From assembly GCF_004340975.1 (NCBI RefSeq), contig NZ_SLXA01000002.1:248001-312000 (forward strand): DNA of 64,000 bases, in the 5' to 3' direction. Positions 25,193 to 35,028 of this stretch are shown piece by piece. The notes below the pieces were generated by a model. It was not told where the DNA came from. It searched no databases and saw nothing but the letters and a program-made list of their open reading frames with translations. The stretch is from Frisingicoccus caecimuris. GTDB lineage: Bacteria > Bacillota > Clostridia > Lachnospirales > Lachnospiraceae. Both the position numbers and the translations under genes were made by a program. The stretch's first letter is position 1. Each line of letters opens with the position of its first letter.

Positions 25193-25849
25193 CTATACCT
25201 CGACTCCAATTTTCGCCAGATCAACGTTCTTTCCAACAATGACCAGCGTCATCTCTTTTTCCATAGGATTTTCCGGGTCCAGATTGACTTTCAGGTCATC
25301 CCCCCGTTTAATACCGATAATGTTCAGACCGTAAGAGCCACGGACATCCAGTTCCCGAAGGCTTCTTCCAATCCATGCCTCCGGCACCGGCATCTCGACC
25401 ATACTGAATTCTTTGGACAGCTCTACCAGATCAACGAATTCACCGCCCATCAGATTCCGTGCCAGTCGTGTGCCCATCTCTGCCTCCGGAAAAACAATTT
25501 TATCGGCTCCCACTTTCTCCAGGATATGCTTGTGGATTTCATTCTCCGCCTTGGCTACAACAAAACCGACACCTTTTTCTTTTGTCAGAATCGTGGCCAT
25601 AATACTGGCCTGCATATTCGTTGATACACCGATAATGACACAATCCAGATTGCTAATACCAAGACTATCCAGCACATCCGGTTCGGTCACATCCGCCACC
25701 ATCGCACAGGTCACTGTGTCGGCAGCCAAATCCACCCGGTCCGGGTCCATATCTACCGCAATGACTGAATTGCCGCTCTCAGCCAGTGCCACGGCAACTG
25801 CCATTCCAAACTTTCCCAGGCCAAATACACCATACTCTTTTTTTCTCAT
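25193..25849 (-). CDS. TrkA/KtrA-type potassium channel RCK subunit
   Basis: A 218-residue cytosolic gating subunit. The N-terminal NAD-binding Rossmann fold starts GVFGLGKFGMAVAVAL, with the acidic VDMDPDRVD. A C-terminal TrkA_C domain follows (about 140-218). It gates potassium uptake by the TrkH/KtrB-like pore encoded 69 nt upstream. Its ATG lies close after the pore gene, so the two form an operon. Confidence 0.92.
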   Translation of the reverse strand: MRKKEYGVFGLGKFGMAVAVALAESGNSVIAVDMDPDRVDLAADTVTCAMVADVTEPDVLDSLGISNLDCVIIGVSTNMQASIMATILTKEKGVGFVVAKAENEIHKHILEKVGADKIVFPEAEMGTRLARNLMGGEFVDLVELSKEFSMVEMPVPEAWIGRSLRELDVRGSYGLNIIGIKRGDDLKVNLDPENPMEKEMTLVIVGKNVDLAKIGVEV

Positions 25850-25918
25850 ATCATTAACCTTTCATTTACATAATAGTATATCATGATTTCCAAATTCATG
25901 AAATACCTCCGGGAATAT

Positions 25919-27298
25919 CTATACAAAAACTTTACCGTCGGGCAGCCGCCGGTGAACTTTTTTCTTATTTCCATTTACATTCAAAATAACCGCCATAGTG
26001 ATCGGACCCAGACGTCCAAAATACATACTGGCAATCAATACTAGTTTCCCGGCCACGGACAATCCCTCCGTGATTCCCATCGTAAGTCCCACGGTGCCCA
26101 GTGCGGAAAAAGTCTCATACAGGACTTGAATAAATGGAATATCCGATTCCAGGCAGCAAAGGGCAAAGGTGCTTATGACCAGGAAAAATACCTGAAGTAA
26201 TATGACACAGGTCCCCTTCATGACCGTGTCCATGCTGACTCTTCGATGTCCCAGTTCCACATCCTCCCGGCCCACGATCGTGGCGATAACAGCAAAGGCC
26301 AAAAGTGTGATCGTCACCGTTTTTATACCGCCGGCCGTACCGCCCGGCGAACCTCCGATAAACATCAACACACAGCCGAGCAGCAGGCTTCCCGTGTGCA
26401 GTTTTCCCTGGTCTATACTGGCAAAGCCGGCAGTACGTAATGTCACCGACTGAAAGATGCTGGCCCATATCTTTCCTCCGAAACTCAGATTTCCCATCGT
26501 TTCCGGATTATTAAACTCAAGCAGAAAAAAAATCAGGGCTCCGCCGAAGATCAGAATCGCCGTGACACAGAGCACCAGCTTACTGTGAAGACTCAGCTTC
26601 CGAACAGACTGGCGCAGACTCATTTTCTCTCTGCATACTCTGCGCAGAGCCGCCGCCAGATCCCACCATACGAAGAAGCCAAGCCCTCCGATAACGATCA
26701 GTCCCATCGTTACCAGATTCATCAGCGGATGGGTAACGTAGGGCATCATACTGTCCGCCCCCATTAAATCCATCCCCGCATTACAAAAGGCTGACACTGC
26801 CATAAAAACCGAAACCCATATGCCCTTTGCCAGACCATATCGTGGGATATACACAAACATATAAAGCAGAGCACCAATACCCTCCACTACCAGCGTCCCG
26901 CAGATCATTTTCCGGACCATACGCACCATGCCCGTCAATGTGTCAAAGCCATAGGCTTCCTGGATAAGCATTCTCTGTTTTAATTGAATCCGCTTTCCGG
27001 CAATCATCAGCAGGAAGGTGGTAAAGGACACTACTCCCAGACCTCCCATCTGAATCATTACCAAAATGACCACCTGTCCAAAAAGACTCCAGTGTTCCCC
27101 CGTCACCACGGTAACCAACCCTGTCACACAGGAAGACGTTGTGGCCGTAAACAACGCATTGATATAAGATGTCGCCGTCCCATCCACCGAAGCGATAGGA
27201 AGAGATAATAAAATGGAGCCTGCCAAAATCAGTATAGCAAAACCCAGTCCAATAATCTGGGTTGTTTTTAACTCAAAGCTCTTTTTCTTACTTTTCAA
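25919..27298 (-). CDS. TrkH/KtrB-type potassium transporter pore subunit
   Basis: About 459 residues with eight or more hydrophobic helices and four pore-loop segments, for example TSSCVTGLVTV, FCNAGMDLMG, TAGFASIDQG and ALGTVGLTMG. This is the fourfold M-P-M layout of the Trk/Ktr superfamily. I chose a TTG at 27298 (MKSKKKSFELK) because AGAGG precedes it at 6 nt; a TTG at 27313 is in frame but has no site. It works with the RCK subunit downstream. Confidence 0.9.
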   Translation of the reverse strand: MKSKKKSFELKTTQIIGLGFAILILAGSILLSLPIASVDGTATSYINALFTATTSSCVTGLVTVVTGEHWSLFGQVVILVMIQMGGLGVVSFTTFLLMIAGKRIQLKQRMLIQEAYGFDTLTGMVRMVRKMICGTLVVEGIGALLYMFVYIPRYGLAKGIWVSVFMAVSAFCNAGMDLMGADSMMPYVTHPLMNLVTMGLIVIGGLGFFVWWDLAAALRRVCREKMSLRQSVRKLSLHSKLVLCVTAILIFGGALIFFLLEFNNPETMGNLSFGGKIWASIFQSVTLRTAGFASIDQGKLHTGSLLLGCVLMFIGGSPGGTAGGIKTVTITLLAFAVIATIVGREDVELGHRRVSMDTVMKGTCVILLQVFFLVISTFALCCLESDIPFIQVLYETFSALGTVGLTMGITEGLSVAGKLVLIASMYFGRLGPITMAVILNVNGNKKKVHRRLPDGKVFV

Positions 27299-27322
27299 AT
27301 CTAAACCTCTCAATTATTTAAG

Positions 27323-27360
27323 CATATAGCGCAGCCCCCAACCGGAAGCTACGCTATATG
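27323..27360. repeat. Inverted repeat between trkH and pfkA genes
   Basis: CATATAGCG (27323-27331) pairs with CGCTATATG (27352-27360). Minus-strand transcripts leaving pfkA would fold here, but a T-run is lacking, so termination is uncertain. The 90-nt gap shows nothing else. Confidence 0.4.
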
Positions 27361-27403
27361 GGCTGCATATATTTTACCCATTCGGGCATATCACATATCT
27401 TCT

Positions 27404-28378
27404 TTATCTCGCCAGAATACGAGATACTGTTAATTGGAATGGATCCAGTTCTTTTTTCATTTCTAAAGCTTCGTCGATATCATAATCCACAAATTCGCCA
27501 TGTTTATAGGCCACTACCCGGTTTGACTTTCCGGAAACAAGAGCATTGACCGCATAAGCTCCCATAATAGAAGCATATACACGGTCCTTGGCCGTCGGAT
27601 TGCCACCCCGCTGTAAATGTCCGAGAATGGTGGCACGGGTCTCTATTCCTGTCGCTGCTTCAATACGACGGGCCATACTCGTGGAATGGCCGATACCTTC
27701 CGCATTTATGATAATATGATGGGTCTTACCGATCTTACGGCTTTTTATAATATGATCTACCAAAATCTGCTCGTCATAGTTATAGTTTTCCGGAAGCAGA
27801 ATATCCTCCGCGCCATTGGCAATACCGCACCACAGCGCAATATAGCCGGCATTTCGTCCCATGACCTCAATAATACTGCAACGCTCATGGGATGTTGATG
27901 TGTCTCTTACCTTATCAATGGCTTCCATAGCCGTATTCACCGCCGTATCAAAGCCAATGGTATAATCCGTACAAGCGATATCCAGATCAATGGTCCCCGG
28001 AACTCCGATGGTATTAATTCCAAAGGATGCCAGTTTCTGCGCTCCCCTGAAAGAACCGTCGCCACCAATCACAACGATACCATCGATGCCATGCTTCCGG
28101 CAGATTTCTGCCCCTTTTTTCTGACCTGCTTCCGTATGGAATTCCTCACATCGTGCCGTATATAAAAATGTACCACCCCGGTTCAGAATATCTGAAACAC
28201 TGCCGGCGCCCAAATCTATGATTTCTTCCTCCAAAAGGCCTGCATATCCTTTCTGGATTCCTTTCACTTTACATCCTGCTGTCACCGCAGTACGGACAAC
28301 CGCACGCACAGCCGCGTTCATCCCCGGCGCATCGCCGCCGCTGGTTAGTACGCCGATTGTTTTTATCTCTTTACTCAT
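27404..28378 (-). CDS. pfkA: ATP-dependent 6-phosphofructokinase
   Basis: A 324-residue glycolytic enzyme making fructose-1,6-bisphosphate. The ATP loop TSGGDAPGMNA, GGDGSFRGA (the Gly form typical of ATP use) and the fructose-phosphate region EVMGRNAGYIA are intact. The catalytic motif reads PGTIDLDIACTDYT, where most relatives have TIDND; Leu replaces the Asn at 132 while both aspartates (131 and 133) remain. The start at 28378 follows GGAGGTCATGAC. It lies about 60 nt after dnaE on the same strand, a common clostridial pairing. Confidence 0.95.
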   Translation of the reverse strand: MSKEIKTIGVLTSGGDAPGMNAAVRAVVRTAVTAGCKVKGIQKGYAGLLEEEIIDLGAGSVSDILNRGGTFLYTARCEEFHTEAGQKKGAEICRKHGIDGIVVIGGDGSFRGAQKLASFGINTIGVPGTIDLDIACTDYTIGFDTAVNTAMEAIDKVRDTSTSHERCSIIEVMGRNAGYIALWCGIANGAEDILLPENYNYDEQILVDHIIKSRKIGKTHHIIINAEGIGHSTSMARRIEAATGIETRATILGHLQRGGNPTAKDRVYASIMGAYAVNALVSGKSNRVVAYKHGEFVDYDIDEALEMKKELDPFQLTVSRILAR

Positions 28379-28440
28379 GTCATGACCTCCATCCTTGCGA
28401 ACTGACAACGATTTTATCTTGATATTTTAATACAGATTTC

Positions 28441-31400
28441 CTACCTTTTCAAGACGGATTGCTGAAGTTTTACATTTTCCTCACCAAAGGCTTTTCGGAG
28501 CATCCCGACGACCCGATCGTCTCCCTGCACCGCATAGCGGTTTTCCAGCCGTTTCACTGCTTTTTCTCTGGCACAGAAAATAACAACCCTGTCCTTTCCG
28601 CTTTCTAACTCCAGCATCCGGTACAATTCCTGTTCCCGCTGCATGTAGTTTTCTTTACTATCAAATTTTATCCATATTTCTTTTGGAATCTCGTCAAACG
28701 GAACGATTTTCTCACAAATCAGCTTCGCCTGCTGGTCTTCCGAAGCAGACACCCGCCCCCGGATATATACTTTCTGATCTTCCTCCAGATATTTCTGATG
28801 ACGTTCATAATCATTCGGGAAGATAAGAACCTCTACGGTGCCGACCAGATCTTCCAGGGAAATAAAAGCCATCAGCTTATTATTTTTTGTCACTTTGACT
28901 GTCTTTGAGGTGATCATACCGCCGATAATAACGTTTTGATTGTCCCTCACCCGGCTTTCTCCCGTCTCATCATCCACATAAAAATCCGTAGTGACCGCCG
29001 TAACATTCTTCATCAGAAACTTTGCATATTCCTCCAGCGGATGACCGCTGATGTAAACGCCAAGCACTTCCTTTTCAAAAGCCAGCTTCAATTCTTTATC
29101 ATATTCACCAACGTTTGGATAATGCACATCAAATTCCGCTTTTTCATCATCGGATACAAAGTCAAACAAAGTCATCTGGCCGGTCATCGACTTCTTCCGT
29201 TCCTGATTAACCTGATCCATCACCTGGACATAGACCATCATGAGCTGACGCCGGGTCGCATGAAGTCCATCCATGGCACCCGATTTGATGAAGCTTTCTA
29301 CCGTCCGCTTATTTACCTCTTTACCGGACAGCCGCTCAATAAAATCTTTCAGGCTGACAAAAGGGCCATGTTCCTGTCGTTCATTAACAATATTATCAAT
29401 AACGGAACGACCCACACTTTTAATGGCTGATAGTGCATAACGGATATTGCCTCCGGATACGGAAAAGTCTCTCTCACCCTCGTTAATATCCGGGGGCAGA
29501 ATCTTAATATCCATCTTCCGGCATTCCATAATGTATTCAGCTACCTTTGTCGGGAAATCAATGACCGATGTCATCAGCGCCGCCATAAATTCCACAGGAT
29601 AATAATATTTTAACCATGCTGTCTGATAAGATACGATGGTATAGGCCGCTGCATGAGACTTATTAAAGGCATATTTGGCAAAATCTGTCATATCATCAAA
29701 AATTTTATTGGCCACCCGTTCATCAATTCCCCGGGCGATACATCCCGGCACATTCAAATCTTTGTTTCCATAAACAAAGTATTCTCGCTCCTTTGCCATC
29801 ACATCCGCTTTTTTCTTGGACATGGCACGGCGCACCAGGTCGCTTCGCCCCAGGTCATAGCCGGCCAGCTTCATAACAATCTGCATAACCTGTTCCTGGT
29901 AAACGATACAGCCATAGGTTGGCGCCAGAATTTCTTCCAGCTCCGGACAATCATAGACAATGGATGCCTGATTCTGTTTTCCTTTAATATATTTCGGAAT
30001 AAAATCCATCGGCCCCGGACGATAAAGCGAAATCCCCGCGATAATATCTTCCAGACTGGACGGTTTTAACTCTTTCATGAAGCTCTTCATTCCGGCACTT
30101 TCAAGCTGGAACACACCTTCGGTTTTGCCGGAAGCAATCATTTCATAGACCTTTGCATCATCATAATCAACATCGTGCATATTTAAAGGTTTTTCCCGAT
30201 GGCGATTGATCAGATTTACTGCATTCTGAATGACCGTCAGCGTCCGAAGCCCTAAAAAGTCCATTTTCAAAAGGCCAAGCTCTTCCAGTGTCGTCATCGT
30301 AAACTGGGTCGTCACACAATCATCCACACCTCTTGACAGCGGCACGAATTCATCCACCGCCTTCGGACTGATCACGACGCCTGCCGCATGGGTGGACGTA
30401 TGTCTCGGAAGTCCTTCCAGACGTTTGGACATGTCAATCAGCTCATGGATCACCGGATCCGAATCATAAGTTTTTTTCAGCTCCGGATTTTTTTTCAGGG
30501 CAGACTCTATGGTAATATTCAACTCCGACGGAATCATTTTCGCCACCGTGTCCACCTGAGCATAAGGCAAGTCCAGCACCCGGCCCACATCACGAATAAC
30601 CCCCCTGGCCGCCATTGTACCAAAAGTCACGATTTGAACCACCCGGTCTTTGCCATATTTTTCAACGACATAATCGATGACTTCCTGCCGCCGCTCAAAG
30701 CAAAAATCCACATCGATATCCGGCATGGTGACCCGGTTTGGATTTAAGAAACGTTCAAAGAGGAGATTATATTTGATCGGGTCCAGATCTGTAATCTCAA
30801 GACAGTAGGACACAAGACTTCCCGCCGCAGAGCCACGCCCTGGTCCCACAGCAATGCCCTGACTTTTGGCATAATGAATAAAATCCCAGACGATCAGAAA
30901 ATAGTCCACAAATCCCATATTCTTAATGGTGGAAAGTTCATATTCCAACCGTTCTTTTAACATATCATCCGGATGGTCATAGCGTCTCGCCAGACCGTCC
31001 CATGTCAGTTTATTCAAATAACTCCAGGCATCGTAGCCATCCGGGACAGGAAATTCCGGCAGTTTATATTTTCCGAATTCAATATCCACATGACAGCGCT
31101 CAGCAATTTTATGGGTATTATCGCAGGCCTGCTTTGCATATGGAAAAAGCCTGCGCATTTCCTCTTCAGATTTGATATAATACTGACCGCCCTCATAGCG
31201 CATACGATCCTCGTCGGCAACCTTTTTGCCCGTCTGGATACAAAGCAGAATGTCGTGAGGTTTTTCATCCTCCGCATAGGTATAATGAATATCATTGGTC
31301 GCCACCAGTTCAATCCCCGTTTCCTGACTCATCCGCAAAAGACTCTGATTCACTGTTTTCTGCGCTGGAATGCCATGGTCCTGAAGTTCCAGGAAGAAAT

Positions 31401-31905
31401 TTCCTTTGCCAAAGACCTCTTCCAGCTCCAACGCTCTGAGCCTGGCCTCCTCATAGAGCCCTTTCTGAATATATTCGGGCACGATACCTGCCAGACAGGC
31501 GCTGAGCGCAATGATACCCTCATGATACTCTCGAAGCACTTCCATATCCACCCTCGGCTTGTAATAAAAGCCTTCGGTAAACCCTCTGGAAACCAGCTTC
31601 ATTAAATTGTGATAACCTGTATTATTCTCTGCCAGAAGCACCAGATGATTGTATTTATTATCCTGCTGTCCCGCCTTATCAAACCGGGACTTCGGCGCCA
31701 CATAAACTTCACAGCCAATGATCGGCCGGATTCCCGCCGCCATAGCCGCTCTGTAAAATTCAATCACACCGTACATGACACCGTGGTCTGTGATCGCCAC
31801 ACTGTCCATTCCAAGTTCCTTCGTCCGGGCCACCAGCTCTTTCACCTTGTTGGAACCATCCAGCAAACTATATTCTGTATGCACATGTAAATGGGTAAAT
31901 GCCAT
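28441..31905 (-). CDS. dnaE: DNA polymerase III subunit alpha (DnaE)
   Basis: A 1154-residue replicative polymerase. The N-terminal PHP domain (LHVHTEYSLLDGSNK), polymerase active site PDIDVDFCF with two of the catalytic aspartates, GPGRGSAAGSL, the fingers/beta-binding region and a C-terminal OB fold (about 990-1070, VIIGGMITSKTVKVTK) are all present. The end is QQSVLKR. AAAGGTG precedes the ATG. It is the DnaE1 type, not PolC (no exonuclease domain). It is followed by pfkA. Confidence 0.96.
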   Translation of the reverse strand: MAFTHLHVHTEYSLLDGSNKVKELVARTKELGMDSVAITDHGVMYGVIEFYRAAMAAGIRPIIGCEVYVAPKSRFDKAGQQDNKYNHLVLLAENNTGYHNLMKLVSRGFTEGFYYKPRVDMEVLREYHEGIIALSACLAGIVPEYIQKGLYEEARLRALELEEVFGKGNFFLELQDHGIPAQKTVNQSLLRMSQETGIELVATNDIHYTYAEDEKPHDILLCIQTGKKVADEDRMRYEGGQYYIKSEEEMRRLFPYAKQACDNTHKIAERCHVDIEFGKYKLPEFPVPDGYDAWSYLNKLTWDGLARRYDHPDDMLKERLEYELSTIKNMGFVDYFLIVWDFIHYAKSQGIAVGPGRGSAAGSLVSYCLEITDLDPIKYNLLFERFLNPNRVTMPDIDVDFCFERRQEVIDYVVEKYGKDRVVQIVTFGTMAARGVIRDVGRVLDLPYAQVDTVAKMIPSELNITIESALKKNPELKKTYDSDPVIHELIDMSKRLEGLPRHTSTHAAGVVISPKAVDEFVPLSRGVDDCVTTQFTMTTLEELGLLKMDFLGLRTLTVIQNAVNLINRHREKPLNMHDVDYDDAKVYEMIASGKTEGVFQLESAGMKSFMKELKPSSLEDIIAGISLYRPGPMDFIPKYIKGKQNQASIVYDCPELEEILAPTYGCIVYQEQVMQIVMKLAGYDLGRSDLVRRAMSKKKADVMAKEREYFVYGNKDLNVPGCIARGIDERVANKIFDDMTDFAKYAFNKSHAAAYTIVSYQTAWLKYYYPVEFMAALMTSVIDFPTKVAEYIMECRKMDIKILPPDINEGERDFSVSGGNIRYALSAIKSVGRSVIDNIVNERQEHGPFVSLKDFIERLSGKEVNKRTVESFIKSGAMDGLHATRRQLMMVYVQVMDQVNQERKKSMTGQMTLFDFVSDDEKAEFDVHYPNVGEYDKELKLAFEKEVLGVYISGHPLEEYAKFLMKNVTAVTTDFYVDDETGESRVRDNQNVIIGGMITSKTVKVTKNNKLMAFISLEDLVGTVEVLIFPNDYERHQKYLEEDQKVYIRGRVSASEDQQAKLICEKIVPFDEIPKEIWIKFDSKENYMQREQELYRMLELESGKDRVVIFCAREKAVKRLENRYAVQGDDRVVGMLRKAFGEENVKLQQSVLKR

Positions 31906-32001
31906 TCAAAATCACCTTTATCATTTATCTATTATTCGCCATTTTGCAACTGCTCCCAGTATAACATAAAACAGAGAAATTTGAAAACCCTGCAATATAT
32001 C

Positions 32002-32030
32002 TTGTTATTTTCCTTTGGATTCTCTATAAT
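32002..32030 (+). promoter_or_regulatory. Promoter of the CAT-like gene
   Basis: TTGTTA (32002-32007), a 17-nt spacer and TATAAT (32025-32030). GGGAGGGAATTTT precedes the ATG at 32078, with a leader of about 40 nt. The opposite strand of the same gap drives dnaE, with only a weak -35 visible. Confidence 0.65.
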
Positions 32031-32077
32031 ACTTTTAAAACATTTGATAATCAACAATCGACCAGGGAGGGAATTTT

Positions 32078-32731
32078 ATGGCTTTTCATTTAATTGATAT
32101 GGATACATGGGAACGCCGCGAACATTACAAATACTATCAGACATTCGTCCATTCCAGCTATACTTTAAACGCGAACATTAAAATCACAAATCTTTTAAAG
32201 GAAATCAAACAGCGGGGACTGCGTTTTTATCCGGTATACCTTTACATAGTATCCACCGCTGTCAATCGAATCAAAGAAATGCGTATGGCGCACGATGGCG
32301 AACATCGTCTGGGCTATTGGGACGAATGTCACCCGTCTTACACCATATTTCACAAGGATGACCACACCTTTTCAGATATTTGGTCGGAATACAATAAAGA
32401 CTTTTCTATTTTTTATAAGACCTGCGTCCAGGATATGGAAACCTGGAAAGATGTGAAAGGTGTAAAAACAAAACCGGATAAGCCGGATAACTTTACACCG
32501 ATTTCCTGTGTGCCCTGGCTTTCTTATACCGCTCAGTGCTATGATACGCCAATGAAATCACCCCTTCTTTTCCCAATCATTTTATGCGGAAAATATTTTG
32601 AACAAAATGGAGAGATGCTTCTGCCATTCTCTGCCTATGTTCAGCATATAGTATCTGACGGCTATCATACGTCCCTGCTGATCAACACCGTGCAGGAAAT
32701 CGCCGATCACTATCAGGATTGGTTAAACTAA
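32078..32731 (+). CDS. Chloramphenicol acetyltransferase (CAT)-like protein
   Basis: A 217-residue protein of the trimeric CAT fold. The catalytic motif QHIVSDGYHTS (HxxxDG) near the C-terminus is intact and the N-terminal YYQTFVHSSYTLNANIKIT matches the family. The length is typical. Activity on chloramphenicol is not shown by sequence; many clostridial homologues are uncharacterised. It has its own promoter and is followed by a bidirectional terminator, so it is a monocistronic chromosomal gene. Confidence 0.85.
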   Translation: MAFHLIDMDTWERREHYKYYQTFVHSSYTLNANIKITNLLKEIKQRGLRFYPVYLYIVSTAVNRIKEMRMAHDGEHRLGYWDECHPSYTIFHKDDHTFSDIWSEYNKDFSIFYKTCVQDMETWKDVKGVKTKPDKPDNFTPISCVPWLSYTAQCYDTPMKSPLLFPIILCGKYFEQNGEMLLPFSAYVQHIVSDGYHTSLLINTVQEIADHYQDWLN

Positions 32732-32736
32732 AAGCA

Positions 32737-32783
32737 AAAATCTTCCTGAAAGAATCTTGAAGCCATTCTTTCAGGAAGATTTT
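32737..32783. terminator. Bidirectional terminator
   Basis: A perfect 19-bp stem, AAAATCTTCCTGAAAGAAT and its complement (32737-32755 and 32765-32783), with T-runs on both strands. It lies between the convergent CAT-like gene and the C39-like gene. Confidence 0.85.
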
Positions 32784-32789
32784 CTATGA

Positions 32790-33452
32790 TCACTTATCTA
32801 TAATACTTCTATTTCTGCACACACCAACAGCCATCCCATACTGGGCCCGGTGCCGTTCCTCGACCAGTTGTTTAGGGTAATACACAACCCCATGGTCTTC
32901 ATAAGGGTCATTAAAGTAATAACCGTCATCGTCATAGCCAACAAGAAGCATGCAATGTTCATTGGAAATCCAGGTAAAGATTTCCCCTGTATCCAGTAAC
33001 TTCCATTCCGGCCCGACAATCGGTTCCCGCATATCGATACAGGCCCAGAAAATCACCGGCATTCCCTTATCTATATATCGTTCCAGGAGCTCGTGAATCG
33101 GTGCTCCGGTTTCATCCACCGCTTTGTAAGCCATATCTGAACCACCGTTTTCTCCCGAAAGCTTCGGGGCACATCTTCTGAAAACGTTTTCCAGAGCCTT
33201 GCAGATGACCGGTGCATAGCAGCCGAAATCATCTTCATTAAAGGGGCTGCCGCAAAAATGTTCATTCGGGTCCGGCCCATAAAGCTGGCCGTCCCGCATT
33301 TCAAACCCATGGCAATCCAGATAATTTTCAATAAATTCATCAACGGAAATCTCATAGCCTAACAATTGCAGGAGCATCACCGTCGACACACTTTCGCACC
33401 CGGTAGGATATCTGCCCTTCTGACTAATATAGGGCACATTGATTTTAATCAT
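32790..33452 (-). CDS. C39-like cysteine peptidase-fold protein
   Basis: A 220-residue protein starting MIKINVPYISQ, with the Cys of YPTGCESVSTVMLLQ in the position of the papain-type nucleophile and a C-terminal NEHCMLLVGYDDDGYYFNDPYE holding the His and Asp. This pattern fits the Peptidase_C39_2 group. No signal peptide is seen, so cytosolic location or unusual secretion is implied. It starts inside the end of the NhaC-type gene (8-nt overlap) and shares its operon. The substrate is unknown. Confidence 0.75.
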   Translation of the reverse strand: MIKINVPYISQKGRYPTGCESVSTVMLLQLLGYEISVDEFIENYLDCHGFEMRDGQLYGPDPNEHFCGSPFNEDDFGCYAPVICKALENVFRRCAPKLSGENGGSDMAYKAVDETGAPIHELLERYIDKGMPVIFWACIDMREPIVGPEWKLLDTGEIFTWISNEHCMLLVGYDDDGYYFNDPYEDHGVVYYPKQLVEERHRAQYGMAVGVCRNRSIIDK

Positions 33453-34977
33453 CAGAAACTGCCTTTCTGTCCTTTCCTTCCACATACTTCCGCATAAAGG
33501 TCAGTATGATCAATAAGATAGCCAGACTCAGTCCCAGTGTCACCCACCAGATTTTCACAAAACCGGCAATAACATAACCGACAATACAAACTACAGCAAC
33601 AACTGTCGCATACTGCATCTGGGTTGATACATGGTTAATATGGTTACTCTGGGCTCCCGCTGAAGACATGACCGTCGTATCCGAAATCGGCGATACATGG
33701 TCGCCGCAGACTGCGCCGGCAAGGACAGCCGCAACAGCAATGATCATCATTTCCAAACGGTCTGCTCCCGGGAACATGGCAATGACGATCGGCACAAGAA
33801 TAGCAAAGGTTCCCCAACTTGTCCCTGTCGAAAAAGCCAGGAATATGGCGATCATAAACATGATGGCCGGAATAAATACGCTGGCCGAAGTATTGCTTCC
33901 GACAACTCCTTCCACAAACTGGGCGATCCCAAGGGCATCACCCACGCCTTTTAAGGACCAGGCAAAAATCAGTATGGCCACCGCCGGAATCATCAGCTTA
34001 AAGCCTTCCACAAAGCTATCCATAAAGCCCTTAAAAGTAACCACCTTGCGCGGCAGATATAAAAACAGCATAAACAAAATCGTGAGCATCGTTGCAAAAA
34101 TCAGGCTTGTCTCTGCATCGCAGCCGGCAAAGGCCGTAATAATATCCGTTGCACCGCCCAGAAAGCCCGTATAGATCATGGCACCGATGGCAGAAACGAT
34201 CAGGACCGCTACAGGCAGGACCAGATCAAACACCCGTCCCTTCGCAGAGATTTCTTCCGCTTTAACCTGTTCAAATTCTTCCGCGCCGCTGGTAAACAAA
34301 TCCCCTTTAGCTGCATTCTGCTCATGTTTTTTCATCAATCCAAAGTCAAATCCGGTAATGACAATATACAGTACCATCGCCAGCGTCAGCAGCGCATACA
34401 GATTGTACGGAATCGTCCGAAGGAACAACTGGAAACCGGTAATTCCTGCATCTGCCGGCACATAGGAATTTACCGCTGCGGCCCAACTGGAAACCGGAGC
34501 AATAATACATACCGGAGCCGCCGTTGCATCAATAATATAGGCCAGCTTTGCTCTGGATACTTTAAAGCGGTCTGTAACCGGACGCATGACTGAACCAACC
34601 GTCAGACAGTTAAAATAATCATCAACGAAGATCAGGACACCTAACCCTGTCGTTGCCAGCATGGCACTCTTTTTTGACTTGATCCTCGTTCCTGCCCACT
34701 TTCCATAGGCCGCTGAACCACCGGACTTGGCCATCAGGACGATGATCATTCCAAGCAGTACATCAAAAATCAAAATATTCAAATTCATACTGCTCTTCAT
34801 AATATCAAAAAATGCCATAAAGGCGTTCCATGGCTGGAACCCTGCATACAAAAGCGCCCCAAAGGCCACACCGATAAACAGGGAACTGTAAACCTCTTTT
34901 GTTACCAACGCCAGAATAATCGCCAAAAGCGGAGGCACCAGAGACCACCATGTTCCGATAAACATCACACCATCCAT
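33445..34977 (-). CDS. NhaC-family Na+/H+ antiporter-like transporter
   Basis: A 510-residue protein with about 11-12 hydrophobic helices. Family landmarks: FVDDYFNCLTVGSVMRP, APVSSWAAAVN, FSTGTSWGTFAILVP and GDHVSPISDTTVMSS. NhaC-type carriers exchange protons or amines for sodium; some members transport malate/lactate or tyrosine/tyramine, so the substrate is open. The C39-like gene is its downstream partner. Confidence 0.88.
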   Translation of the reverse strand: MDGVMFIGTWWSLVPPLLAIILALVTKEVYSSLFIGVAFGALLYAGFQPWNAFMAFFDIMKSSMNLNILIFDVLLGMIIVLMAKSGGSAAYGKWAGTRIKSKKSAMLATTGLGVLIFVDDYFNCLTVGSVMRPVTDRFKVSRAKLAYIIDATAAPVCIIAPVSSWAAAVNSYVPADAGITGFQLFLRTIPYNLYALLTLAMVLYIVITGFDFGLMKKHEQNAAKGDLFTSGAEEFEQVKAEEISAKGRVFDLVLPVAVLIVSAIGAMIYTGFLGGATDIITAFAGCDAETSLIFATMLTILFMLFLYLPRKVVTFKGFMDSFVEGFKLMIPAVAILIFAWSLKGVGDALGIAQFVEGVVGSNTSASVFIPAIMFMIAIFLAFSTGTSWGTFAILVPIVIAMFPGADRLEMMIIAVAAVLAGAVCGDHVSPISDTTVMSSAGAQSNHINHVSTQMQYATVVAVVCIVGYVIAGFVKIWWVTLGLSLAILLIILTFMRKYVEGKDRKAVSDD

Positions 34978-35028
34978 AAAAACATTCTCCCCCTTTTTCT
35001 GATGTACATATTACCTTTCGGCCAAATC

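Noticed and set aside
28441-31905. PolC-type replicative polymerase
   Set aside because: No internal proofreading exonuclease domain and the PHP domain is at the very N-terminus, as in DnaE.
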